DNA of 64,000 nucleotides from Hormiphora californensis (lineage: Eukaryota; Ctenophora; Tentaculata; Cydippida; Pleurobrachiidae), in assembly GCA_020137815.1 (NCBI GenBank), contig CM035354.1:2309495-2373494 (forward strand), read 5' to 3'. The notes beneath the pieces are model-generated. The model was not told where the DNA came from and ran no database searches. It saw nothing but the letters and a program-made list of their open reading frames with translations. Positions 10,640 through 20,202 of the stretch are shown here, in pieces (positions within the stretch are counted from its first letter, which is position 1; every line of letters begins with the position of its first letter). The translations under genes and the position numbers were made by a program.

Positions 10640-11930
10640 GAAGAGGGGGATGGAGAGAGGAGGGGGGTGGGAAAAAGAAAGAAATGGGGGGAAAAAAAAT
10701 TTTCCCAAGGGGTTTTAAAAAAAAAGAAAAGTCGGAGAAAAAAAACCCCCTTAAAGGGGAAAAGTAGGGAAAAAACCCAGAAGCCCCCCAAAAGGGAAAA
10801 AAAAAAGGGGCCCCTTTACGGAAATTTTTTTGGAAAAGGGGACGGGCCCCCAAAGGGGAAGGGGGAGGGGGCCCAAAGGGAAGAAAAAAACCTGAAAAAA
10901 AGGGAAAAAGAAAAAAAAGGGGGAGGAGAAAAAAAAAAAAGGGGGGGGAAAAGACAAGGGGGGGGGGAAAAGGAAAAAAAGGGGGAGAGAAAAGAGAAAA
11001 AAGGGGAAGGGGGAGAAAAGGGGGGGGGCAAATAAAGGGGGAAAGGGGGAAAGCAGAGAGGGGAGGGGGAGGGAGGGGGGAAAAGGAGAGAGAGGAGGGG
11101 GGGAAAAGGAGGGGAAAGAGGGGAAGAAAAGGAAAGAAGAGAGAAAGGGGGGGGGGGGAAAAAGGGAAAAAAAGGGGGAGAGAAAAAAGGGGAAAGAGGA
11201 GGGGGAAAAAGGGGGAAGGGGAAGGGGAAAGGGAAAAAAAAGGGGAGGGAGGAGGGGAGAGAAAGAGGAGAGAAGGGGGGGAAAGAGGAGGAGGGGGGGG
11301 AAGGAGGAAAGGGGGGGGAAAAAGCAGGAAGGGGGAAAAAAAGGGGAAGGGGGGGGAAGGGGGTAAAGAGAGGGAAAAGGAAGAGGAAAAAAGGGGGAAA
11401 GGGGGGGAAAAAAAGGGAGAGAAAAGGGAAAAAAGGGGGGGAGGGGAAAGGGAGTGGGAGGGGAGGAAAAGGGAGGAGAGGGGGGAGAGGAGGGAAAGAG
11501 GGGAGGGAAAAACGAGGAGGGGGGAAAAGGGGGGGAAAAAAGGGGGGAAAAGGGAGGAGAAAAAAAAGGGAAAGGGGGAAAGAGAAAAGGGAAGAGAGGA
11601 GGGGGGAGAGAGAGGAAAAGGAGAGAAAAGGGAGAGGGAGGAGAGGGAGAAGAGATGGAAAGAGAGAAAAAGGGGGAAAAAGGGGGGGGGAAGAAAGGGG
11701 GGGGGTAAAGATAAATACACAGAGAAGGAGAGAGTTAAAAAAAAAACTTTTAGAAAAAACAAAAAAATTTTTTGGAAAAAAAAAAAAACCCCCCAAAAAA
11801 TTTTCACATCTTAAAAAAATTTAATTGGGCGGAAATAAAATTTTTTAAAACAACTAACAAAAAATCCCCACAAAACCCCCCCATTTGGTGTTCCCCAAAG
11901 AAGAAATCTTGATTTTTTTTTTTTAAAACT
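10640..11930. other. low-quality purine-rich block, probable sequencing artefact
   Basis: Almost only A and G, in irregular homopolymer runs such as GGGGAAAAA, flanked at 10690-10900 and 11720-11930 by stutter-like runs of all four bases. Long open frames here are by-products of composition. It resembles base calls past the readable end of reads through a GA repeat. Treat length and content as unreliable. Confidence 0.65.
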
Positions 11931-11934
11931 TCCA

Positions 11935-12180
11935 TTGTTCCTTCACAAATACATCCCTGACAGACACGACAGGCGTACAACTAGACAACAGACAAACCGG
12001 GACCAAACAGACATCATTTGCACACATAACCCTAATATTGACGCTTTTAAACATAGTTATTTTTACCGTATCCATGTGGAATGGAATAACCTTCCGCATG
12101 ACCTACGAGGCCTAGATTCTCATGATGCCTTTGTGGCCAAGCTCAAAGATTATCTCTGGAATAACATTCCAAATTCGTAA
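11935..12180 (+). pseudogene. C-terminal relic of a non-LTR retrotransposon reverse transcriptase
   Basis: The frame encodes FKHSYFYRIHVEWNNLP followed by SHDAFVAKLKDYLW. This matches the pattern at the end of non-LTR ORF2 proteins (F..SFF.R....WN.LP....S...F...L). The LINE at 62118-63980 ends with the same pattern (FRNSFFYRSVKAWNSIP). No reverse transcriptase core lies upstream, where the low-quality block sits, so only the tail is preserved. Confidence 0.65.
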
Positions 12181-12872
12181 ATTCGCGGCTGTGCTATTGA
12201 CTTCACCTACTTTCTAAACTTTAGATCAATCTTTCCTATCTCATGGACTTCAAATTATTTATTTCTTTGGTGTGGTGTTGAAGAGTTGAAACTATACAAC
12301 AAGCAATCGCACAGTCGCGAATCTAATCACATAATTGATTACAAGACATTGACAAACAAGAATTTTGGGGGGTCGGCTAGGGAGGGGGAAATAATCAATA
12401 TATTATCTATAGTAGCCATATTATATCTTGTTTATTCTATTAAAAATATGCTGTATTAGTCTGTTTGTCCGTAGTGTGTGAGAACTGTCTGTGTGTGCAT
12501 TTTTTAGAGTATTTTGAGGTGTAAGCGCTCCGTCTATATTGACACTCCGTCAATAGGAGCCAACCGGGATATGCATTGTCTTTATAAATATATCGATTTT
12601 TATCCTTTTCCAAATCAAATCAACACAATATAATCAGCTCATTTCCACTATCTTGGAACACAATACAGGAAAAGTAAACATTTTTTCATAAAACACACTC
12701 GCAAACAAACACCCATTCGCTCCACAGACAGACATACAAACATGTGTGTTACCAGATCTGGAGACACAATAATTCTTGTTACACAGATCGTGTGTAACAA
12801 TGTGTGTAACACACAGTCTCCAGTATCATTCTCTCTCTCTACATGCCCAGATATTTAATATCACCCCTTGTA
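12181..12872. other. spacer, nothing recognised
   Basis: AT-rich sequence with TGTGTG-type runs near 12480-12500 and 12740-12810. No coding exon or known element was recognised. Confidence 0.4.
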
Positions 12873-12923
12873 CAGGGTGTCCCATTGTCTTCGCAGGTCA
12901 TGCAAAGACAGTGGGACACCCTG
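12873..12923. mobile_element. 51-bp TIR-only copy of the CAGGGTGTCCCA element
   Basis: Flanked by TA on both sides. It starts CAGGGTGTCCCATTGTCTT and ends AAGACAGTGGGACACCCTG, so it is practically just two terminal inverted repeats back to back. The same ends bound the 1.2 kb element at 20203-21405. Confidence 0.7.
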
Positions 12924-13140
12924 TATGTCAACTAGTATGTATCCAGGTATATCCCTATCCTTTTATGGTGTTCAGCTGTTACTACCTTTCCACCTGGATA
13001 TATATTGACAAATGTGTGCCACATTGATACCAGAGTCCAGAGTGGATATTGACACATGTGTGTGCCACATTAATACCAGATGGGAACTAATATATTACAC
13101 CACACGTCTAACGATCAGTGTTGCATTAAACAGCCCCACC

Positions 13141-13638
13141 TCAACGTTGGACAGGATTAGGAACAAAGAGAGGATCTAACGGTGATCGGAGGGGTGGTGG
13201 TGTTGTGCTGGTACTCGCCATCCGCGGATAAACACACGACCTAAAGAGGAGCAAGGCCAGGATAATAAAAACTGGTATAAACACCGTCGTCAGGGAGTGT
13301 TTCAAGGTGTTTTCCATCCGTTGGCATAGCAACGCTTCAAAGGACAGCACAAGGGCGGTAAATGCAATTGTCCACAGGAACTTGGGGATGCCACGATGAC
13401 GTCTAGCATGACAGTGGAAGTGCCTGCGGAGGTAGACTATCAACCTGAAGTAGATCCACATTCCATTGGCCACCCAGACAGGTGCAAACACCGTCCACCA
13501 CGTGATTGAGATGTTGTTTTCCAGTTTCAGGGGGGTCAGGATGGAGGTTATGAGGACGGAGAGAAGGTGGATGGACAGCTCAAAGGGCGATACTCCCAAC
13601 CATTCGGCTGTTTCTCGGATCGTTAACACACGCAACAT
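13141..13638 (-). CDS. TMEM203: TMEM203 orthologue, ER four-helix membrane protein
   Basis: A single exon of 165 residues starts at ATG 13638 (MLRVLTIRETAEWLGVSPFE). The TMEM203 pattern is clear: an N-terminal W-L-G segment, ISITWWTVFAPVWVANGMW (vertebrate SWWNVFVPFFAADGLS), then LSFEALLCQRMENTL (vertebrate FEMLLCQKL) and a last helix ending LLLFRSCVYPR. Vertebrate TMEM203 is also intronless and about 136 residues. The extra 25 C-terminal residues here are Pro/Thr/Ser-rich and look unstructured. In mammals the protein sits in the ER, affects calcium stores and binds STING; whether that role holds here is unknown. Confidence 0.85.
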   Translation of the reverse strand: MLRVLTIRETAEWLGVSPFELSIHLLSVLITSILTPLKLENNISITWWTVFAPVWVANGMWIYFRLIVYLRRHFHCHARRHRGIPKFLWTIAFTALVLSFEALLCQRMENTLKHSLTTVFIPVFIILALLLFRSCVYPRMASTSTTPPPLRSPLDPLFVPNPVQR

Positions 13639-13814
13639 ATTCCTTCCCTGAGATTATATTTCGGTAGGAAATTATGGGAGTCGTAATGAGAGGAGAGAGG
13701 GTGAGATTAGATCAGGGGGATCGGGAGTGGGAGACGATGAGAATGAGGAGGATAGGAAAGGAAGGAATGTGGAGTGACCACTGTGTTAAATAATCAGCGT
13801 CCTATCAAAAGAAG

Positions 13815-14048
<234 letters not shown>

Positions 14049-14298
14049 CTTGGAGGTGTTACGTCATGTAAAAAGGTGTGAAGTTGCAAATGTATCCATT
14101 TGTTAGGAATACAAATATTTTGAAAGGTAATGGAAAGAATAAATCCGGGAAGAGAAAAAATTAAAAAGCACACATTATAAACGGACTCGGTTCGGATTTA
14201 ATAAGAGATAATTCCAAATCAAACGAATCATTTTGTTCTCCCTACACAAAAGACAACAACACAAACACTCACACTGCATCCTAAGACATTACACAGTA

Positions 14299-14442
14299 CA
14301 GTCGGACCCCGATTTACCGGGATGCTCGGGGGAAAGGGTTTTGCCCGGTAAATCGCGGTGCCCGGTATATCGGGGTCAAATGCCGTTGATTTCCTATTTC
14401 GGGGGAAGATTATAATCCTCCCGGTAAATCGGGGTCCGACTG
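14299..14442. mobile_element. 144-bp TA-flanked MITE, CAGTCGGACCCC ends
   Basis: Bounded by TA dinucleotides. Ends are CAGTCGGACCCCGATTTACC and its inverted copy GGTAAATCGGGGTCCGACTG. The interior also folds (AAAGGGTTTTGCCCGG). TA targets and this end type suggest a pogo/Tigger-like Tc1-mariner relative without coding capacity. Other copies are at 16498-16654, 40938-41083 and a fragment at 703-757. Confidence 0.8.
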
Positions 14443-14621
14443 TATATCTCTCTCTTCCTCAGTCTCTCCCGCTCTTTCCATAGAAGGAAAGTTGAAAGAG
14501 AGGGCATGTAAAGTGGGTATCAAAAATTGGTAAAAATGTAACTTCCTAGCACTCTAAAACATATCTCTAAATATATACTTCTCCCTCGACTAACATGCTA
14601 ACATATATCTCTCTTTCCCTC

Positions 14622-15615
14622 TCACTTGGCAGGTCCTGCTCTCACAGGATCAAAATAGTTCACAGCCATCGCCTCCTTAGCAGTAAACCTAGTCATGTGA
14701 TTGAACCTCAACAATCCATCCAAGAGATTCAGCGCCTGATCGTTCACTAGATGCGTGTTCTCGGTGCTCCTGAATCTGTCCCACCGCTTCTTGGAGTGCC
14801 GGCCTATCTGGCAGCTCAGTCTGTCATCAAGGGACACCTCCAGACCCTCCAACCAGTTGAACAGATCATCAGTTCCCAGGACTTTGACAATCTTTGCCAG
14901 TTGGTTGTTGTTGTCGAAACCGTTGAAGAAAGGCTCCTTGCGGAATATAATCCCAGCGAACATGCACCCCAGGCTCCACATGTCGAGGGAGTAGTCGTAG
15001 TACTGGAAATCAACTAGTAACTCAGGTCCCTTGAAGTGTCGCGATGAAACACGGACATTGTACGCTTCTAGTGGATGGTAAAACTCCGCCAGACCCCAGT
15101 CGATCAGTCTGAGGGTCTTCTTCTGGTGATCAATAACAACGTTATGGGGCTTTACATCACGGTGCATGATACCCAGACTGTGACAATAATCAAGGGCTTT
15201 CAGCAACTCGAAAATGTAATACCGCACATCCGAATCTGTGAAGGTCGGGTACAGAAACTTGTGATCGGTCGAATTTACAAACTCGAATATGAGAGCGGGA
15301 ACTTTTGAGAAGGGATCTTTAACCGCCTCAATGAAGTTAATACAATTAGGCCCGCCTCTGATGTTTTCCAGGATCAATATCTCCCTCTTCATTTTCCTCC
15401 TTTTCACGGGTTTGAGGACCTTACAGACGACCTTGGTATCATTCTTCATGTCATGTCCCTGGAACACCTCGCTGTACTTGCCCCTCCCTAGCTTCTTAAC
15501 CAGCTGGTATCGTTCACTGTCATTCCACGTGATCGTACTGTTGTCGTAATCCCACCACGTACTATCTTTTGTGGAGTTCACATCCGGGTACACTCGGGCT
15601 GTCGTTCGCGCCGTA
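14622..15615 (-). CDS. CSNK2A1: casein kinase II catalytic subunit alpha (main exon)
   Basis: A continuous kinase frame of about 330 residues covers ARVYPDVNS to the C-terminus. CK2 alpha hallmarks are the glycine loop [11 protein letters not shown], the catalytic lysine in [10 protein letters not shown], the basic cluster [12 protein letters not shown], the HRD loop [10 protein letters not shown], the CK2-specific DWG ([12 protein letters not shown]) and the [11 protein letters not shown] activation segment. CK2 is a constitutive Ser/Thr kinase of nucleus and cytoplasm. No start Met precedes the conserved N-terminus. A CTCCCCTCTCAG acceptor at 15616 indicates a small upstream first exon that I could not place. 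The open frame running further upstream (to 15932) is only minisatellite. The whole kinase lies in one exon, unusual for this gene and suggestive of a retrocopy or intron loss. The TATA-box and HTH-like details of regulation are not visible. Confidence 0.9.
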
Positions 15616-15885
15616 CTGAGAGGGGAGGAAGGGGGGTTAGGGACGCTGGGAGGGTGGTCAGTGTACGCAGTACTTAGTGGAGGGGGGGGGGCTGGGAGTG
15701 CTACTGGACCCAGCACTGAGAGGGGAGAGAAAGGGGGGTTAGTGACGCTGGGAGGGTGGTCAGTGTACGCAGTACTTAGTGGAGGGGGATGATGGGGGCT
15801 GGGAGTGCTACTGGACCCAGCACTGAGAGGGGAGAGAAAGGGGGTTAGAGGAAGCTGGGAGTGCATGTAATGGACCCAGCACTGA
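15611..15885. repeat. minisatellite of about 105 bp covering the CK2 alpha acceptor
   Basis: About 2.5 direct copies beginning CACTGAGAGGGGAG, with GACGCTGGGAGGGTGGTCAG and CTGGGAGTGCTACTGGACCC. On the minus strand each copy carries the pyrimidine tract and CAG of the CK2 alpha 3' splice site. A further copy of the unit lies at 22195-22285. Confidence 0.75.
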
Positions 15886-16144
15886 GAGGTACATAGATTT
15901 GAATGAAGGGGTTTTATTAACAAAGATCCCAAGATGGGGTTTTAAGATGGGGATTTATTAACAAAGATGGGGTTTTATTAACACGGATATACAAAGAGGT
16001 ACGTACGGTTTTCTCATCATCTGAACGGGCTGACCAACTGGGCTATACACATGCTGAGACATGCTACAACAAGGCAGGGTGATAGAGTGAGATGTGAGAG
16101 AAAACAACAATGCAAGTATGCCACATATTTTTGGAGAATGACAG

Positions 16145-16200
16145 TGAGTGAGAGAGAGTGAAAGAGAGAGAGAGAGAGATAGAGAGAAAGAGAGAGAAAG

Positions 16201-16231
<31 letters not shown>

Positions 16232-16302
16232 GGGAGACAGAGAGAGAGAGATGGAGACAGAGAGAGAGAGAGGGAGAGAGAGACAGAGAGAGACAGAGAA
16301 AG

Positions 16303-16346
<44 letters not shown>
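16145..16346. repeat. (GA)n microsatellite
   Basis: GA repeat with AAAG and GACA interruptions; the corresponding site in copy B (25250-25375) is shorter. Confidence 0.9.
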
Positions 16347-16349
<3 letters not shown>

Positions 16350-16497
16350 ACGTCACGTCCAAATGTCAATAATCATCCATCACACCACGAAGTATTGAAG
16401 AGAAAAATAAACATAGTCAGTATGCATAACGGGCTTGTCACAAAACACGTAATCCGGGAGAGTGATATATATGAAATACAGGCAACAATGCTAACTA

Positions 16498-16654
16498 CAG
16501 TCGGACCCCGATTTACCGGAACTCCGATTTACCGGAAGGATATATTTCCCCCGATATAGGAAATTAACGGTTTTTGACCCCGATATACCGGGCACCCCGA
16601 TTTACCGGGCAAAACCCTTTCCCCCGAGCATCCCGGTAAATCGGGGTCCGACTG
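16498..16654. mobile_element. 157-bp TA-flanked MITE, CAGTCGGACCCC ends
   Basis: Same ends as the element at 14299. The paralogous position in copy B (CTAACTATCTTTACC at about 25664) lacks the element and has a single TA, so the insertion boundaries and TA target are directly visible. Confidence 0.85.
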
Positions 16655-17200
16655 TATCTTTATTCTTTACCTTGTTTTGTTTTGCATTGTTGAATGCTGG
16701 TAGCTATTGGAGCTAGAGGGAAATCTAGGAAAATGTGGGTAATGCTACAACAAGGTAATTTACAAAAGTAGACATATATAATTACAAATGCTGTCATACA
16801 CGATGGGTGTTTGAACAAAATATGTAAGCCACTAATTTTAATCATGGACGCAAAATTCAGATAACAGTAAAAAACACAAAACACGGTGTTCAAGCATTTC
16901 CGACCACGGTAAGTTATTTGGCAAACGCTGCTGGCCCAAGCCGCCAGTGCAGGATAAGGCAGCGCTTTTCAAGTAAGTTATTATTGCCAATGACGTTATT
17001 TATTTAACATTGGATGATCAAAATGTACGTTTTAACATTTCTTCTTGCCCACGTAAATTCAATCAAAACTGGTTCTTGGAGCAAAACTGAATATGAACTT
17101 CACAATTTATATCGAGTCAATATAAGAAAATATATGACTCTCCCGCTCTTACACTTTAGGGTAAACTGGGGTAAAATAGTCCATTTTTTAACGTTTTAGG

Positions 17201-17263
17201 TGCGCTGTGACTGGCTGAAATTTCTGACGATTGAAAATTTAAGCCAATCACAGCGCAGATTTC
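17201..17263. repeat. 63-bp hairpin
   Basis: TGCGCTGTGACTGGCTGAAA is mirrored by TTTAAGCCAATCACAGCGCA. It is absent at the equivalent place in copy B (26441), so it is probably a small insertion. Confidence 0.55.
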
Positions 17264-17499
17264 GAATTTTTCTTCCCACGCTACCGTGGGAAAAACTGTA
17301 ATGGCTTAAATGGTGTAAACGCTGTGTAAATACTGAACTTTTTTAGGGATCCCTATTTAATGGACTTAATAGTGAGTTTTTTGAAAAAATTTTATACCAA
17401 GTTTTAGAAGGATGAAAAAGACCTAACTGACAGTTCTTGCAAAATTAAAATCGGCCAACTCAAACAGAAATCACAGCAGTTTTAAAGCAACAAGTATCA

Positions 17500-17975
17500 T
17501 TGCATTATGTATTCATAATGCTGTGTTTCCCTGCCCTACCGTTTCACGTGTCACTGTCAACAGGATCAAGGCTTGGTCATAATGTAATGTGAGATGCATA
17601 CGATCTAGCTGTCAGTATACTTCTCACATAGCTTAGTTTACTCACAGGACACTTGCTAACCAGCTTTTGACATTCCAACTTAACTACTTATCTAACCTCT
17701 CACACTCGACTCGCAAGATGACAATGTGTATGTAACACGCGAAACACGCGGCAGCGCTATTCATGTTTTGTTGAGTGGCGCGCGCATACACGTCCATCAA
17801 ACTGTGTCATTGGAAGTTTTGATAAAGGAGCACCTTGTTGTTGTACGCGCGGCTCAGTTGCTACGCTGAGTACACCGGGTGGTACCGGGTTGCCCCTCGC
17901 AACGAAAGTGTGACCAAAATGGTCCCTCTACCAATTTAGTTAGTATACCAAAATGTCGTTTTCGAATTCTAACCC
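17500..17975. repeat. dispersed repeat, first copy
   Basis: From GCATTATGTATTCATAATGC to GAATTCTAACCCTGCTAT; repeated at about 18722-19217, and its last third again at 29158-29262. Function unknown. Confidence 0.65.
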
Positions 17976-17981
17976 TGCTAT

Positions 17982-18155
17982 GGAGGCGAGACACTGTGTT
18001 GAGACGCGCACCATTGCGACACGCATTTTGGCTTTGCGACGCGCATTTAAGCATTGCGACGCGCATGTGCACGTCGCAAAGCCAAAATGCGCGTCGCAAT
18101 GCGCGTCGCAATGCGCGTCGCAATGGTGCGCGTCTCAACACAGTGTCTCGCCTCC
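17982..18155. mobile_element. 174-bp fold-back MITE, GGAGGCGAGACAC ends
   Basis: Ends GGAGGCGAGACACTGTGTTG and CAACACAGTGTCTCGCCTCC. The interior alternates GCGACGCGCATT-type repeats on both arms. Empty sites read CCCTGCTATGCC (19209-19220 and 29251-29262), giving AT as the duplicated target. Confidence 0.8.
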
Positions 18156-18250
18156 ATGCCTTTTTACAGAGTAAAAAAGCATCCGGGTGAATGCCTTCGG
18201 CATTCACCCGGGCAGGGAAAAAATACGGAACAGAACGAGCAGGTCTCCGC

Positions 18251-18555
18251 AGGGGCGGTCACGGCTTTCAGCCGCTCTGGCCAATACGTGGCCGGAAAAT
18301 TTTTAACTCACACGTTCCGTCGAAATACCCAATGCGGACGGTCCGCATTGGCTATTTTGACGTAGCGTGCGGATCAATAAATACTGCGACGGCAAAAAAC
18401 CTGTGTGGTGTGCAGATTACACAAAAAATTCCATTCCAAAACATCAAATTTCGAGAAAAATTGACCCTTTTCCTTGAAATTTTTCTTTTTCTTTCCATGA
18501 TCCGAAGTGAAAATGCGGACGCGGACGCATCGTCCGCATGGCAGAGCCGCCCATG
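18251..18555. mobile_element. 305-bp element with 9-bp target duplication (MULE-like MITE)
   Basis: Flanked by direct GGTCTCCGC at 18242-18250 and 18556-18564. Copy B has one GGTCTCCGC at 26819-26827 followed directly by TGGAG. Ends are AGGGGCGGTCACGG and its imperfect inverse CCGCCCATG. A nine-base duplication is typical of Mutator-like elements. Confidence 0.7.
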
Positions 18556-18721
18556 GGTCTCCGCTGGAGAAAAAGTCACGTGACCACATGTAATAACTTG
18601 GACCGTTTTGCCTCATATATGTGCCACTTTGCACCGTGGACCATTTTACCCCAGTTTACCGGGGTAAACATTTGCCAAATCGCGCCCCGAAAAAACGTGT
18701 AAAATTTTGTTCCAACAAGAA

Positions 18722-19222
18722 TTATTGCATTATGTATTCATAATGCTGTGTTTCCCTGCCCTACCGTTTCACATGTCAGTGACATTGTCACTGCCAACAG
18801 GATCAAGGCTTGGTCATAATGTAATGTGAGATGCATACGATCTAGCTGTCAGTATACTTCTCACATAGCTTAGAGTTAGCTAACTCCCAATCACATGACA
18901 CTTGCTAGTTGCTAACCAGCTTTTGACATTCCAACTTAACTACTTATCTAACATCTCACACTCGACTCGCAAGATGAAAATGTGTATGTAACACGCGAAA
19001 CGCGCGGCAGAGCATTTCATGTTTTGTTGAGTGGCGCACGCGCACACGTCCATCAAACTGTGTCAATGAGTTGTTTGATGAAGGAGTAGCTCGTCACTGT
19101 GCGCGCGGCTCTAGTTGCTACACCGTTGCCCTCGCAACGAAAGTGTGACCAAAAAATGTCCCTCTACCGATTAGTTAGTATACAAAAATGTCGTTTTCGA
19201 ATTCTAACCCTGCTATGCCTTT
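18722..19222. repeat. dispersed repeat, second copy
   Basis: Second copy of the repeat at 17500-17975, somewhat longer at the GTCAGTGACATTGTC and GAGTTAGCTAACTC positions. Confidence 0.65.
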
Positions 19223-19251
19223 TTACAAAGTAAAAAGGCATCCGGGTGAAT

Positions 19252-19545
19252 AGGGATCCCTAAAAAAGTTCAGTATTTACACAGAGTTTACACAGTCTTT
19301 ACACAGTCATTACACCCAGAGCGGCGCGTGCTGCGTTTTGCGGCTTTTTCTAAGAAAATATTGGATTGTGTGCTGCACAATTGAGTAAATTGAGCGCTGC
19401 GGCGAAAAAATTTTCCGAAAACGCTGCAAATCGAGTGCGAAAGACGCAGTCTTTACACCCAGAGCGGCGCGGGCGCTCTGGGTGTAACGACTGTGTAAAG
19501 ACTGTGTAAACTCTGTGTAAATACTGAACTTTTTTAGGGATCCCT
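19252..19545. mobile_element. 294-bp element with AGGGATCCCT ends
   Basis: Ends AGGGATCCCTAAAAAAGTTC and GAACTTTTTTAGGGATCCCT, with subterminal mirrored GTTTACACAGTCTTTACAC. Flanked by AT on each side; the uninterrupted sequence GGGTGAATGCCTTCGG is at about 18185-18200. A half copy with the same right end is at 17320-17363. Confidence 0.75.
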
Positions 19546-20202
19546 ATGCCTTCGGCATTCACCCGGGCAGGGAAAAAATCACAGCGCAAGACAGCAGCTC
19601 AGCTTCATATCAGCCCGATCCAAGCGCGGCCCGGTGGATCATTTTACAGTAGCGCGCTAATATATATAATAATATAACTAAATACGGTTAACTCCGCCGT
19701 GTATTGACGCGCAATAAAAAAGTAGTCCGATCCGGCCAAATTCAACAAAAACAAAAACCAAACTTTAAAAACCTTAAAAACGGCCCTTTTTTTAATAACA
19801 CGTGGCTCTCCTGGATCTCTTTTGTATTTTTAAGGCTGAGAAATGAAGCAATAAAGCTATCTGATAAACCAGACTTAGAATCTGGGTACCACAGAAGTTA
19901 GTATTCGCGATTTAGACCAACTTAGGACTGAGTTTACAATTTGGTTTGCTTGTTAAAGGCCTTGAATTAGCTCTGAGCTCTCGAATAATCTTTGGATATG
20001 TAGTTTAGGATGACAGAATGATTTTCTTCAGTGGGATCTGACCAGTGACCAAAATATTAAATAAATGGTGCGACTTGTTCGACTTTTCCAGTATGTTTCA
20101 TACATCGGAGGCTCCGATTCGGAGCCCGCCTCTGCCTGCCACACACGAAAATTTTCATCTATGTGTGAAATTCGAGGTCGCCGGTATTTCATCCTATTAC
20201 TA

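Larger units (their letters stand above)
17160..18660. mobile_element. element with GGTAAACTGGGGTAAAATAG ends, carrying nested insertions
   Basis: Inverted ends GGTAAACTGGGGTAAAATAG and ATTTTACCCCAGTTTACC. Copy B has a shorter version (26399-26922) with the same ends. The longer copy A version contains at least three nested elements, listed separately. No transposase frame is present. Confidence 0.6.

Noticed and set aside
10605-11807. Long minus-strand Pro/Phe/Leu/Ser-rich open frame of about 400 codons and overlapping frames
   Set aside because: Purely a result of purine-rich low-complexity and badly called sequence; no domain, no splice signals.
15616-15932. N-terminal extension of CK2 alpha to an upstream ATG at 15932
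   Set aside because: The extension is translated minisatellite, and a good acceptor at 15616 separates it from the conserved N-terminus.
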